Source of the DNA: Planococcus citri
Taxonomy: Eukaryota > Arthropoda > Insecta > Hemiptera > Pseudococcidae
DNA: 64,000 bases
Direction of reading: 5' to 3'
NCBI RefSeq assembly: GCF_950023065.1
Contig: NC_088679.1
Location: 71,796,001 to 71,860,000, forward strand
Below the pieces are notes generated by a model. That model ran no database searches and was not told where the DNA came from. It saw only the letters and a program-made list of their open reading frames with translations. Shown here piece after piece: positions 11,268 through 21,410 of this stretch. The position numbers and the translations under genes were made by a program. Within the stretch, counting starts at the first letter, position 1, and each line of letters begins with the position of its first letter.

Positions 11268-13202
11268 ATGGTAAAGACTCGCCAGCAAGAACAAGAAGAG
11301 GTCGACGCCGCTTTAGCTGCCCAAAGAAAGGCTGAAAAACTTAAGCGTAAACGTGAGAGAAGAAAGGCGAGACAAAGCGGGTTAGTCGATCCTCGAAACG
11401 AAGAAGAGGTTCAAATCGACCCATCTATCGATATGGCTGCCTACGTACCGCCGCCACTCGAAAATGCGCAGCGTTTTGACGGTGATGGCGCTCGCTATGA
11501 AGGCTGGATATTGCGAGTAAAAATTAGGCTCGCTGCGTTAGGCCTGTCCAAGACCTACGATGCAGAAGACTCCGAGACGGATGTGAAGAGAGCGCAGGCC
11601 ATCGATACCATTTATTCGATGATGACACAGCCAATGCAGGTCCTTTTCCCGCAGCCAAATCCGAAGGCGCTGCTCGACGCGCTCAAAACGCGCTATGGTT
11701 CGCAGTCCGCGGCGCAAAAATGCGCGGTCAAGCTTCGACTCGCTAATCTGCAGATGGGGCATTTTAAACGTCCCGAAGAGTACTGCGACACCGTCAAGAA
11801 GCTGTGTGCTGATTCCGGTGAGACAGACGAAGCTGCCTGGCTTTTGAACGGTCTGCCAAAGACCACCACCGGCGAAAATCTTCGAGTATCGCTGCGTACC
11901 GCGATGATTGTCAATAACTCCACCACCGGCATACGTGAGGCTATCTGTGAAGCCTATCGAAATAGTGAATCGTCGACGTCGTCGTCTGCTACGCCGAGAG
12001 CGTCCGCCATGTCCGCCGCCGATACCAGGCCAACCTGTCATTTTTGCCATCGTCCCGGGCATATTGCTCGCGTATGTAAGCTGAAACACGGTAATGGTAT
12101 TGTTAATTTTAATCGTAACGGAGGTAATCCGAATAATAATCGTTATAATAATCGTAACGGCGGTCAGGGAAATGGTCAGGTAAATTTTAGTGGTTTTAAT
12201 GGTAGGTCTGGCTCGAACTATCAGAATAGGAACAGTCAAGGTACACAGGGAAACGGTCAGAATGAGAGGCCTGCTCAGCCTCAGGCTAACGCTGCTGGCG
12301 GTTCTGGTACTAACACTGGTACTAGTACCAATCAAAATTGGAAAGGGCCTAATGATCCAAATCCGCCTCGCTGTTATCGATGTCGTGCGATAGGTCATAT
12401 TTCTGCCCATTGTAATAAATGGGGCGATAATTCCGGTCAAGCTCGGCGACCAAATAATGTCTCTGGTACTGCCTTGATGGCTGTTGGCGAATCTGCCAGT
12501 ATGTCGAAGCCCGCTGGTCCAAATGAAATCGTTTTCTTGTTGGACAGCGGTGCTACTAATCATTTTGTGAATTCGACTGAGTATTTCGTGGAATCTAGGG
12601 AGATTCGCGAATTGGTTCGAACTGCTCAGAAGGGTCAATTCGTTACGGTAACTAGGGAAGGTACCATCGTTCTGTACGATGCCGACAATCGAAAATACAC
12701 CATGGACGGTGTTAAGTACTCAGAGGAATTTGCCTCGAACTTACTTTCGTCGCAGCGTATCAGAGAAAAGGGCTGTAAGTTGGAGTTGGCCGAGGACGTC
12801 TGTCTTTTCGATCCGAACGGCAGTTTAATCGTGCGTGCAGAGTTGAATGAGGACGGATTGCATGAGTTTCGGTTTAGGTATGATCTTGCGTATGAGTCAG
12901 CTTCGGTGGTGGTCGACGATGAGGTCCGGCTCTGGCACCGTCGGTTAGGTCACGCCTGCGGAGACACCATCGCTGCTGTACCTGGAAATAAGATACCGTC
13001 GAATAAGATCTTGACCACAACGACTTGTGGGGTTTGCTCTCGAGCTAAAATGTGCAGACTGCCTTGCTGTACTGAACGTTCGACAGCAGAAAGAGTATTG
13101 GAGCTCGTCCATACCGATACGGTCGGCCCATTGCCGGTAGCGGTGGACGGTTGCTCATACATTCTAATGTTTTTAGACGATTTTACTCATTTTGCAGTAA
13201 TG
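11268..13202 (+). CDS. Copia gag-pol polyprotein, N-terminal part (gag, protease, start of integrase)
   Basis: The ATG at 11268 opens 645 codons. A lysine- and arginine-rich N-terminus leads into a Gag domain. Two CCHC zinc knuckles follow (near residues 257-270 and 368-382, C-x2-C-x4-H-x4-C), separated by an Asn/Gly-rich linker, then a retropepsin site LLDSGATNHF near residue 424. Next is a GAG-pre-integrase zinc domain (WHRRLGH near 555; C-x2-C later) and the start of the integrase core (HTDTVGPL near 614, first catalytic Asp). The frame is cut in the integrase core by the gypsy element after codon ATG at 13200-13202 and resumes in phase at 18088. As it stands the polyprotein cannot be made whole. 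Confidence 0.95.
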
Positions 13203-13382
13203 TGTGATAAATAATGTATACACGAGAGTACGCACAATGATAAGACGTTTATTACATAACGAACATACATGAACTAAGCAACAATGTATCATTACATCGA
13301 GTACAGTGCAATACATATGGACAGGGGGAAAAGGGTGGTAAACGTAGATAAATTCGTAGGTAAATGGAGCAGTACCGCTACA
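13203..13382 (-). repeat. 3' LTR of the gypsy element
   Basis: 180 bp, matching 17904-18083 base for base as far as I compared. It is preceded (in element orientation) by a polypurine tract at 13398-13385 reading AAAGGGGGGGAAGA, which would prime plus-strand synthesis. Confidence 0.95.
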
Positions 13383-13720
13383 AATCTTCCCCCCCTTTGA
13401 AAAAAAAATCATCACCGAATTAAAAATAGACAAAAACATGAGATCGATAATTAAAAATATAAGTAAAATTGCCAGTAGATTGAAAAATAGGATTTTTTTT
13501 TTTTTTTTCTAAAACATTTTAAAATTTTTTTATCGCTTTTCAACTAAAAAAGTATAAATTACATAATAATATTTAAAAGTTAAAATCTTAAACTAATGGT
13601 AACTTATCACACATTAAAAAAATACAATTTTTTTTTTCAAAATTTTTTCGTTTTTTTTTTTTCCACATTTTTCAAAATTAGGACCAATATACACGTAAAT
13701 TAAAAATTAAAAAAGGTATA
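13383..13720. other. 3' non-coding region of the gypsy element
   Basis: Follows the pol stop codon and ends in the polypurine tract beside the 3' LTR. It is very A/T-rich with long homopolymers. No frame. Confidence 0.7.
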
Positions 13721-16700
13721 CTACAGAACATAGTCCGCGAATCGGGCTGGTTTTTTTATCACTCTGCCCCTTGAAGTAACGGTGCTCGGAAGATCAAATG
13801 AGACTCTTCTTTGGGTAGAGGATGAAGGTGTTTGGGCAGGCGGTGGTGGAGGGACGATATCAGGCTCTTGAGGCAAAATGGTTGCATAATGATGGGATTT
13901 TTTCTTGAGAATTGGCGTAATTTTTTTTTCATTTTCTGCCTCTTCATCTGATAGGACATAAGCAGGCTTCAGTCTGTCAATAGAAACAGCATCCTCCTTT
14001 CCGTTGATGTCAATAAGAAAATATTTCTTTTTTCGACGGAGGACTGTGAAAGGTCCATCATATGGAGCCTCCAGAGGAGCTCGGACGCGGTCCACTCTAA
14101 CGTAGACCTTTTTGCACTTCCCCAGGTCCTCACTTACGAATATTTTGCGATTTTGAAACTGCTTCGAGGCTGCAGGGCTGATTTTGCGAATGGAATCTCT
14201 CAACTTTTGTACATATTCGTAATTGTTGCTAATCGCCACCGGACCTGGGGAAATAAATTCGCCTGGGAGTACCAAAGGCCTACCAAATGCCATCTCCGCG
14301 CAGCTCACGCCTGTATCGTCCCTAGGGGCTGCTCGGAGACCGAGTAGGACCATAGGCAGTCCAGTTAGCCAGTTTTTACTGCCTAGAGCTCGAAGTGCCT
14401 CCTTCAGCCTCCGGTGGATTCGTTCCACCATGCCATTAGCCTTGGGGTTATAGGCTGTGGTCGAAATTTGATCGGACCCCAAAAATTTACATAATTCGCT
14501 CATCAGATCAGAAAGAAACTGCCTGCCTCGATCAGTAGTGATCCGCAATGGCACACCATACCTCGAGATCCAATTTTCAACAAACGCAGTAGCAACAGTA
14601 ATGGCGTCCATACTTTGGATAGGTATTACCTCAATCCATTTGGTACTACGGTCGATCAAAGTAAGTAAGTATCGATGATAACGCCATTCTGAGAGCACAA
14701 CAATATCTAGGTGAACGTGTTCAAATCGACTGCTCGGGGGAAATTTGCCAAATTCGGAGACTGTGTGGCGATGAGTTTTTACCCTTTGGCACTGGTGGCA
14801 AGTTTTCACCCATAACTTGACATCACGATTCATGCCAGGCCAATAGTAACGAATAGAAATTTTTCGAAGGGTGGCTCTCCTACCAGAATGGTCCAGATCG
14901 TGCAATTTGGCAAAAATTTCGCGACGCATCTTTTTTGGAACAATAGGCCTGCAGTGTCCGAGGTATTCGCTACATAAAAGGGTTGAACTCGAGTCTTCGA
15001 CAAAAATTTCCTTCAAAACGTGTTGCCGGTAACCCTTTTGGCGCATATTTTTCACCTCGTCATCTGCCTGCTGGAAATTGGCCAATTTGGCTGGCAGGGA
15101 GATGGCTGAGAGTTCGCAGAGCTCAGGTTCAGGCCTACTGAGCGCATCAGCGACGACGTTATCAATGCCACTGGTATGAATAATATCCGTGCTATATTGC
15201 GAAATAAATTCAGCCCAACGTGACCTACGTTCGATTTTGATAGGTTTTTTTGTAGTGAAGAGATGGCATAGAGGTCTATGGTCTGTTACAATGGTGAAAT
15301 GACGACCTTCGATCAAATTGGAGAAATGGTCAACTGCTGCATAAATTGCATACATTTCTCTATCATAAGTGCTCCAACGCTGCTGACTCTCATCTAGTTT
15401 CGCCGAAAAATAACCAAGAGGCTGTCGTTCGCCCTTCAAAATTTGCTCAAGGACTCCACCTACTGCAATGCCAGAAGCGTCAGTGCTCAACGAAAGTTCT
15501 GCATCATTGCAGGGAAAATGCAGTAAGGTAAAATTAACGAAAATTTCCTTGAGTCGCTCGAAATCTGCTTCTAGCTGAGGGGACCATTTCACAGGTGTTT
15601 GGTCGTTCTTTTTGGTGTGGCCCTTCAGTATGTCGTTGAACGGAGCTAAATGCTGAGCAGCATTTTTGCAAAATCGCCGGTAAAAGCCCAATATGCCAAT
15701 GACGCGCCTCAGCCCAGTAATTGTTCGGGGCTTTTTCAACTGTTTAATGAACTGGACTCGCTCTTCGGTAGGTTGAAAAACACCATTTCCAATCAGGTGA
15801 CCCAAGAAGTTGACCTGTTCGCAAAAAAACTTGCACTTTTTGTGGTTGATGGTCAAGCCAAACTTATTCAGGCGCTCGAAAAGGATGCGCAAATGTTGTT
15901 GGTGTTCGGCCTCGGAAGAAGAAAAAATAAGGATATCGTCCATATAGCAGAAGACGAAATCGAGACCAGAGAGAACAGAATTAATGAAACGCTGAAATGT
16001 AGCTGGAGCGTTTTTCAAGCCGAATGGCATTTGTTTATACTCGAACAGGCCGAAGGGTGTGATGACAGCTGTCTTTTTCACGTGCTTGTGGTAAATGGGT
16101 ATATTGTAGAATGCTCGGACCAAATCAACACATGAAAAGACAGTTTTTCCGGACAACCGATTCGTAACATCACGTAAGTCAGGCAGTGGGTACCTATCTG
16201 GAACTGTTCTCTCATTTAATCGGCGATAGTCACCAGCAATACGAATTGCCTTCTTTTTGATAACCACAAGGGGTGAGGCCCAATCACTTGAGGACGGAGA
16301 GCAAGTGCCATTCTCCACCATTTTATCAAATTCTTGCCGGACCTCGGCCTCGATGTCAGGCCGCAGACGCCGCACTTTGTCATGCACTGGAGGACCATTG
16401 GTATAAATGTAATGGACAACATCGTGACTGGGTTTCTCGTGATATGTAGGTGGTCTCAGGAGTGCTGGGAATTCGTTGAGTAGCTCCTGGACACGCGGAT
16501 CGTCATCTGCTGTGTGTACAAGATTGATTGAAGAGGAAGTAGAAAATCGTTTTGCACAAATTGCACTACACAGCGTCGAACCATCATAAATGCGTTGCTT
16601 GTTGAGATCGATAAGAAGGTGATAGTGGTCCAAAAAATCGGCACCGAGTATAGGTACATCCACGTCGGCAACCACCGCATTCCAGAGAAATTTTTTTGGC

Positions 16701-16918
16701 AAACCTATGTCGATTTGCAGTGCCGATAACCCATAGGTTTGGATGGGAGTGTTGTTGGCGGCTCGTAGGGTATAATCGGCAGGTACCACTGTTTTTGCGT
16801 ATTTTTTTGGTATCACGGTGACATCGGAGCCTGAATCGACTAAAAAATACAGGTGAGTATTACGATCGTATATAAATAGTCGCGACGATCGAGGCACCTT
16901 CGCTGTCCGGCTCGTCAC
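13721..16918 (-). CDS. Gypsy pol polyprotein (protease, reverse transcriptase, RNase H, integrase)
   Basis: About 1065 codons are open from 16918, and the frame is open back to the gag overlap near 16944. Domains in order: retropepsin (LVDSGSDVTVIP near residues 26-37); reverse transcriptase with the catalytic YMDD box (FCYMDDILIF near 325); RNase H (STDASG, then TDHRPL); an HHCC zinc domain (near 670-700); an integrase core with its three acidic residues (LDIV near 736, TTDRGRQF near 791, Glu of GMVERIHR near 829); and a GPF-type C-terminal domain. All catalytic motifs look intact. Translation probably needs a -1 frameshift from gag rather than a separate start. Confidence 0.95.
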   Translation of the reverse strand: MTSRTAKVPRSSRLFIYDRNTHLYFLVDSGSDVTVIPKKYAKTVVPADYTLRAANNTPIQTYGLSALQIDIGLPKKFLWNAVVADVDVPILGADFLDHYHLLIDLNKQRIYDGSTLCSAICAKRFSTSSSINLVHTADDDPRVQELLNEFPALLRPPTYHEKPSHDVVHYIYTNGPPVHDKVRRLRPDIEAEVRQEFDKMVENGTCSPSSSDWASPLVVIKKKAIRIAGDYRRLNERTVPDRYPLPDLRDVTNRLSGKTVFSCVDLVRAFYNIPIYHKHVKKTAVITPFGLFEYKQMPFGLKNAPATFQRFINSVLSGLDFVFCYMDDILIFSSSEAEHQQHLRILFERLNKFGLTINHKKCKFFCEQVNFLGHLIGNGVFQPTEERVQFIKQLKKPRTITGLRRVIGILGFYRRFCKNAAQHLAPFNDILKGHTKKNDQTPVKWSPQLEADFERLKEIFVNFTLLHFPCNDAELSLSTDASGIAVGGVLEQILKGERQPLGYFSAKLDESQQRWSTYDREMYAIYAAVDHFSNLIEGRHFTIVTDHRPLCHLFTTKKPIKIERRSRWAEFISQYSTDIIHTSGIDNVVADALSRPEPELCELSAISLPAKLANFQQADDEVKNMRQKGYRQHVLKEIFVEDSSSTLLCSEYLGHCRPIVPKKMRREIFAKLHDLDHSGRRATLRKISIRYYWPGMNRDVKLWVKTCHQCQRVKTHRHTVSEFGKFPPSSRFEHVHLDIVVLSEWRYHRYLLTLIDRSTKWIEVIPIQSMDAITVATAFVENWISRYGVPLRITTDRGRQFLSDLMSELCKFLGSDQISTTAYNPKANGMVERIHRRLKEALRALGSKNWLTGLPMVLLGLRAAPRDDTGVSCAEMAFGRPLVLPGEFISPGPVAISNNYEYVQKLRDSIRKISPAASKQFQNRKIFVSEDLGKCKKVYVRVDRVRAPLEAPYDGPFTVLRRKKKYFLIDINGKEDAVSIDRLKPAYVLSDEEAENEKKITPILKKKSHHYATILPQEPDIVPPPPPAQTPSSSTQRRVSFDLPSTVTSRGRVIKKPARFADYVL

Positions 16919-16932
16919 CCCGGCAGCAGGGT

Positions 16933-17838
16933 CTATTCGTTTTTTTCATACTGGTATTTACAACGAGGTGCGCACTTTCGCGCCCCTTCACCAAACGTGG
17001 TATGATACCAACAAATTCCATCAATCATCTCTGGACCAGAAGAGCGATTTCGCGATGCTGACCTGCCCCTATCATACGAACGGGCACGCGGACGATGAGG
17101 TGTGGGGCTGCGGCTGTGAGAACGATTACGTTCACGATGACGCGAGCGGCTATCACGCGTTTCTTTTGCAATTTCATTCACTTGCGCCTGCAAGTTTTGT
17201 AGCATAGATAACAGCAACTCGTTCGTAGCATTAGAAGCTGTCGTATTGGCGGGGGGAGGGGCGGCACTCGATGCTTGTTGCGTAGCAAGTACGTTCGCAG
17301 ATTGAACCGAGGCAGTGGAAAACCCGTTGGATTCGTATGTCTCGAATAAACGATCGGCGAGCTTGGCTTGCTCGTCAATACCTGCCTCACTTACAGCCAA
17401 AAACTCGCGAGTACGTTTTGGCAACTTTTTTAACCAAATACTCTTCAATAAGTCTTTATCGAAATTCTCACCTGCCAAGGTACGAAGCTTGCCAAGGACG
17501 ATACTCGGTTTTAGACCTTCTTCGACGTGTGTATCTTGTAAAAGTTTCGAGATTTCTTGAGACCTGGATTGACCATAGACGGAAGTTAACTTATCACGAG
17601 CTGAAGAGAACTTTTTTTTATCAGTTTTACTGCTGATCACATCGCAGATGTAGGAAAGTTGGTCTGACTCGAGGTGCTGGAGCAGGTTCGAAAATTTTGC
17701 TGCTTCATCTTCGATCTCGTTTGCGGTGAAAATATGCTCAACCGCTGCGAACCACGTTTTAGGGTCACTGGGGGTAAAACTAGGCAAGGTAAATCGAACC
17801 ACTTTCGGAACTACGATCGCTTGAGCTTCACCAGTCAT
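16933..17838 (-). CDS. Gypsy gag
   Basis: 301 residues from ATG 17838 to TAG 16935-16933. It is a capsid-like retrotransposon Gag (a WFAAVE-type segment near residue 30, leucine-rich middle) followed by an Arg/Ser-rich basic stretch. It ends in a zinc-finger-like motif C-x2-H-x9-C-x3-C (CWYH near 276). This CHCC spacing differs from the usual CCHC knuckle and is the feature I link to CsRn1-type elements. The protein would form the particle and bind RNA. Its 3' end overlaps the pol frame. Confidence 0.9.
   Translation of the reverse strand: MTGEAQAIVVPKVVRFTLPSFTPSDPKTWFAAVEHIFTANEIEDEAAKFSNLLQHLESDQLSYICDVISSKTDKKKFSSARDKLTSVYGQSRSQEISKLLQDTHVEEGLKPSIVLGKLRTLAGENFDKDLLKSIWLKKLPKRTREFLAVSEAGIDEQAKLADRLFETYESNGFSTASVQSANVLATQQASSAAPPPANTTASNATNELLLSMLQNLQAQVNEIAKETRDSRSRHRERNRSHSRSPTPHRPRARSYDRGRSASRNRSSGPEMIDGICWYHTTFGEGARKCAPRCKYQYEKNE
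16939..16945 (-). promoter_or_regulatory. Probable -1 ribosomal frameshift heptamer (gag-pol)
   Basis: On the minus strand the gag frame reads ...GAA AAA AAC GAA TAG, which contains A AAA AAC, a classic X XXY YYZ slippery site. A -1 slip here enters the open pol frame with no stop. The gag stop lies only one sense codon downstream of the heptamer. Confidence 0.8.
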
Positions 17839-17883
17839 TTTGGAAAAAAATATTCTCGAAAATTACACGAAAAAAAAAAAAAA

Positions 17884-17901
17884 TCACTGTCACGGTTGCC
17901 A
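17884..17901 (-). other. Primer-binding site of the gypsy element (candidate)
   Basis: Two bases inside the 5' LTR the minus strand reads TGGCAACCGTGACAGTGA, starting with the TGG that pairs with a tRNA CCA end. The tRNA species is not certain; it resembles the Arg-type sites of some insect elements more than the Trp-type site I expected for CsRn1. Confidence 0.5.
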
Positions 17902-17903
17902 CT

Positions 17904-18083
17904 TGTGATAAATAATGTATACACGAGAGTACGCACAATGATAAGACGTTTATTACATAACGAACATACATGAACTAAGCAACAATGTATCATTACATCG
18001 AGTACAGTGCAATACATATGGACAGGGGGAAAAGGGTGGTAAACGTAGATAAATTCGTAGGTAAATGGAGCAGTACCGCTACA
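17904..18083 (-). repeat. 5' LTR of the gypsy element
   Basis: 180-bp partner of 13203-13382, with the AATG duplication immediately outside at 18084-18087. An LTR this short leaves little room for a promoter. Confidence 0.95.
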
Positions 18084-20289
18084 AATGTACTGCTTAAAAA
18101 ACCGCGGCGAAGTAGGGAAATGTTTTGAGAGTTACGAACTCACCGTTACTGCCAAGTTTGGCGTCAAAATTCACAAGCTGCGTTGCGATAACGCTTTAGA
18201 ATTCGTCAGTGGCCTTACGAGATCCGTCTGCGACGCGAAGGGTATCGTCCAACAGCCCAGCGAACCCTACGTACACGAACACAACGCCAAAATTGAGCGT
18301 CTGAATCGTACCGTAGTCGAGAAAATGCGCGCTATGTTGTACGACGCTGGAATGCCATCTACGTATTGGCCTTTCGCGGCATATATGGCGTGCGACACAG
18401 TGAACCGGTTACCGTCGCGCGCGTTAAACGGTGAGATACCGTTCGAGATTTGGCACAACAAGGCCGTCGATTGGGACCAAATCAAGATATTTGGTAGCCT
18501 GGTACGTTCCTTTGTCATGCCTGAAAAGCGTAAAAAGATCGATAAGAAATCGAACGACGTGTTTTTGGTCGGTTACACGGAAACCGGATATCGCGTACTT
18601 GAATATGGATCGAAAGAGTCGATACCTGTAACGCATGTGAAGGTGGATGAGTCTCTTGTCTTCGGAGATTGTGTCGAAGTGGTTAACGTCACGGAGGAGT
18701 ACCTTGCTGAGGAACTTGAAAGGCCGCTTGAGGCTGCGATGATGGCTACGAACGTTCCTCAATTGTCGTATGAAGAGGCAGTGACCGGTAGTGAGAAAGA
18801 CCATTGGAAAGAGGCCATCGCTGCAGAATTATCCAATCTCCAGCGGATGGGCACGTACAAGATTGTCGAACGACCTGCGAATCAAAAGGTGTTAGGTTTG
18901 AAATGGGTGTTTAAAAAGAAAAGCGACAATACCTATAAAGCACGAATTGTAGTCTTGGGCTATATGGAGCGGTTGGCGCTCAGCGATGCTGAGGTATACG
19001 CACCGGTGGTATCTGTCGACGTTGTTAGGTCTTTGATCGCTTTGGCTATACGTTTCGGCTGGCAGCTCCGGCATTGCGATATTGTTGGCGCGTTTCTTTA
19101 TGGAAAGCTTCCATACCGCGTTTACGTAGTGTTGCCGAAAGGGTTCGTTTATTTTGGCAGGCTGAAGGACCCTGTTCTCGAGCTGTGGCGGGCGTTATAT
19201 GGATTGAGGCTGTCTCCGGTTACCTGGTATGATGAATTAAAGAGAATATTAGTCAAGGTCGGTCTTACGGTGTCTTGGTATTGCGCAACGGTTTTTATAT
19301 GCACTATGGAGCCTACTCGTTGTATCGTAGCAGTGTACGTCGATGACCTGTTGGTCACCGGCTACGATAATCAACTTATCGAACAGGTACTCGACCTGTT
19401 AAAGCTAAATTTTGAGGTGAAAGACCTCGGTCCGGTCGAGCATTACCTTGGTGTGCGCTTCAAGCGTACCGACGACTGCGTGATGATGGATCAAAATGAA
19501 TACGTTGCTGAGATCTGCGCTAAGTTTGGGCTGACCGACGCCGACAGTGTGGTAAAACCGCTGGAAGACGTGTCGTTTTCTGATCCGAAGGTGGTCGTCG
19601 ATTCGTCGTTAGAAACTCTTTGCAGGTCGATGATAGGTTGCCTATCTTACATCGCAGGTTGGACCAGACCTGATATTTCATATGCGGTCAACATGGTCTC
19701 TCGATACCAATCTAAGCCGTCCGTGGCGCTCGTTTCCGCCTGTAAGAGAATTATCAAGTATTTGAAACAATACCCTGATCGAAAACTGTGCTACGAAGCA
19801 CTGGATAATTCTCTACTTACCATCTACTCTGACTCTGATCACGCAGGTGATAAGTCTGATCGTATTTCTACCTCCGGGTATATTCTTTTCTTATACGGCT
19901 GCGCCGTTCATTGGAAGTCGCGTAAACAGAGAGGTGTTACTCGTAGTTCGACGGAGGCTGAGTATGTGGCGATGGCTGACTCGGTCACTGAACTTGGAGC
20001 TGCTCGAAATCTGCTCAAATCTTTGGGCTTTGTCTTGGAACCTTCGACTTTGGTCTGCGATAACAATTCGGCCATGGATTTAGCTAGAAACACCATGGAG
20101 TCAAAACGTACTCGACACATAGACGTATCTTATCATTTGACCAAAGAGGTCATTCGAAATGGCGAGGCGAAAATGGTAAAGGTACCTGGCGAACACAATA
20201 TCGCCGACGTGTTCACCAAATCGTTAGCTGGTACTAAGATAAATGACCTGATGGTCTCTATTTTGATCGACGATTTGTTTCCCTCGTAG
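18084..20289 (+). CDS. Copia gag-pol polyprotein, C-terminal part (rest of integrase, RT, RNase H)
   Basis: The frame resumes with the duplicated AATG and stays open to TAG at 20287-20289 (733 sense codons after the duplication). It carries the rest of the integrase core (Asp of LRCDNALEF and Glu of AKIERLNR), then the copia-type reverse transcriptase. The latter shows VYAPVVSVDVVRSL, an Asp in HCDIVGAFL, and the catalytic YVDDLLVTG near residue 416. It ends with RNase H (SDSDHAGDKS near 581; STEAEYVA near 621). All motifs look intact, so only the nested insertion has disabled this copy. The internal ATG at 18085 comes from the duplication and is not a native start. Confidence 0.95.
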
Positions 20290-21017
20290 TCTATTGTCTT
20301 TAACCTGATTAGTGTCTTTGCTGTTCGATGTCGAAGTTCGATAGCACTTTTGTTACCCGGTTTTGTCGTTTTATTTTTTAATTTTATTAAAATTAATTTT
20401 AATCTATCTATTTATCGTGCTTATGCACTCGTACTATGTACTTACTTTATTTGTCGTGTTATTTTCTATCGTGTAAATTATTTATCGTGTTGAATTAGTC
20501 GTACGTATCTACTGATAACTCGAACGTTCGATACCTGAAACATTTTCATCGTGTATTTTAGTCTTTTGTTTTTATTATTGATGAGTTTTATATTTTTATT
20601 AATGTGTGATGTATTACCTATGTGTTTTAACTATTAGTTTGGCTATTTTAGCTTATTTTATTATTATTTTACCTGTTTTTGTTGCACCGTTTGGTGTTTG
20701 AAATTTTTATCATTTTTTGAATCTTTGTTTTTGATCGCAATCTTTGCATCACTGTATTGGAGCGTAACGGTAAATTGTTTTAAATTGCTCGGTACTCGAT
20801 TTATTTCGCGTTTTTATACACCGTGTGTGTTTTAATTGATATTTTTATTATTAATTAGATTAATTTAGTCGTTTTTAAAGTGAAAGCTCGAAAGGTAAAA
20901 GTTGTTTTTGTTTTGATTGTAAAATTTTTAAAAGTTTTTGGCTTTCGCTAAGTGATTGTTTATGTAACTCGAGTTTGTCTAAAATTCCCCGTTGTACGGG
21001 TTAATTTTACGGAGGAG
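20290..21017 (+). other. 3' non-coding region of the copia element with polypurine tract
   Basis: About 0.7 kb of T-rich untranslated sequence. It ends in GGAGGAG (21011-21017) directly before the 3' LTR, the expected plus-strand primer. Confidence 0.75.
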
Positions 21018-21373
21018 TGTCGTAGTTTTGTCACAATTTAATCGACTTTGCTACTATCGATATTGTTTAGATAGGTCTTAAAATTTTTAGTCGATAGGTA
21101 TAGATGCGTTAATGTAGTGTTTCGTTATTGTTTCGGTTACATTACTTGTTGTAACGTTTTTATACCCAAAACTTGTTGTAAGCTTTGAGCTTTTGTAAAG
21201 TTCTAGTTGTAAATTTATGTAACACGTTATTACTTTATTATACGTTGAAATGAACGTTTGTTTTTATTCGTTTCGAAAGGTTTCAGTTTTATTGCACGTT
21301 GTGCACCGACTGTTTTAAAGATGGTTTTATTCGAATACGCGACTTTTCACCGATTTATAGGTCCGTTTTAACA
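21018..21373 (+). repeat. 3' LTR of the copia element
   Basis: 356 bp, one base different from the 5' LTR. The second ATGCC target copy follows at 21374-21378. Confidence 0.95.
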
Positions 21374-21410
21374 ATGCCCTATCCACTCAGCCACCACATC
21401 ACTACGAAGG
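21374..21410 (-). mobile_element. tRNA-derived SINE, proximal half (A box side)
   Basis: The minus strand 21393-21383 reads TGGCTGAGTGG, which fits the pol III A-box consensus TRGYNNARNGG at every position. The B box lies across the copia element at 10571-10561. The SINE is oriented like gene B. Confidence 0.6.

Larger units (their letters stand above)
13203..18083 (-). mobile_element. Intact Ty3/gypsy LTR retrotransposon, CsRn1-like, inside the copia integrase
   Basis: Two 180-bp LTRs (13203-13382 and 17904-18083) appear identical, with TGT to ACA termini. They are flanked by a 4-bp target duplication AATG (13199-13202 and 18084-18087). The element reads on the minus strand: LTR, primer-binding site, gag (17838-16933), pol in the -1 frame (16944-13721), purine tract, LTR. 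Both frames are open, so it may be autonomous. The Gag has a C-x2-H-x9-C-x3-C finger rather than CCHC, which I associate with the CsRn1 clade. It must be younger than the copia copy it interrupts. Confidence 0.95.
10607..21373 (+). mobile_element. Ty1/copia LTR retrotransposon, interrupted by a nested Ty3/gypsy element
   Basis: Two 356-bp LTRs (10607-10962 and 21018-21373) start TGTCG and end AACA, and differ at a single base that I could find (10632 T versus 21043 C). A 5-bp target duplication ATGCC flanks the whole (10602-10606 and 21374-21378). Without the 4881-bp gypsy insert and its duplication the element is about 5.9 kb. Its one long gag-pol frame would then be continuous at about 1378 codons, close to Drosophila copia. 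Near-identical LTRs mean a very recent insertion. It lies in intron 4 of gene B, antisense to the gene. Confidence 0.95.

Noticed and set aside
11538..12638. A 366-codon open frame on the minus strand
   Set aside because: It is the antisense shadow of copia gag-pol, with no domain and an Arg/Thr/Ile-rich composition typical of reverse-strand reads.
15650..16135. Plus-strand open frame of 161 codons
   Set aside because: Lies wholly within gypsy pol in the opposite strand; no recognisable motif.
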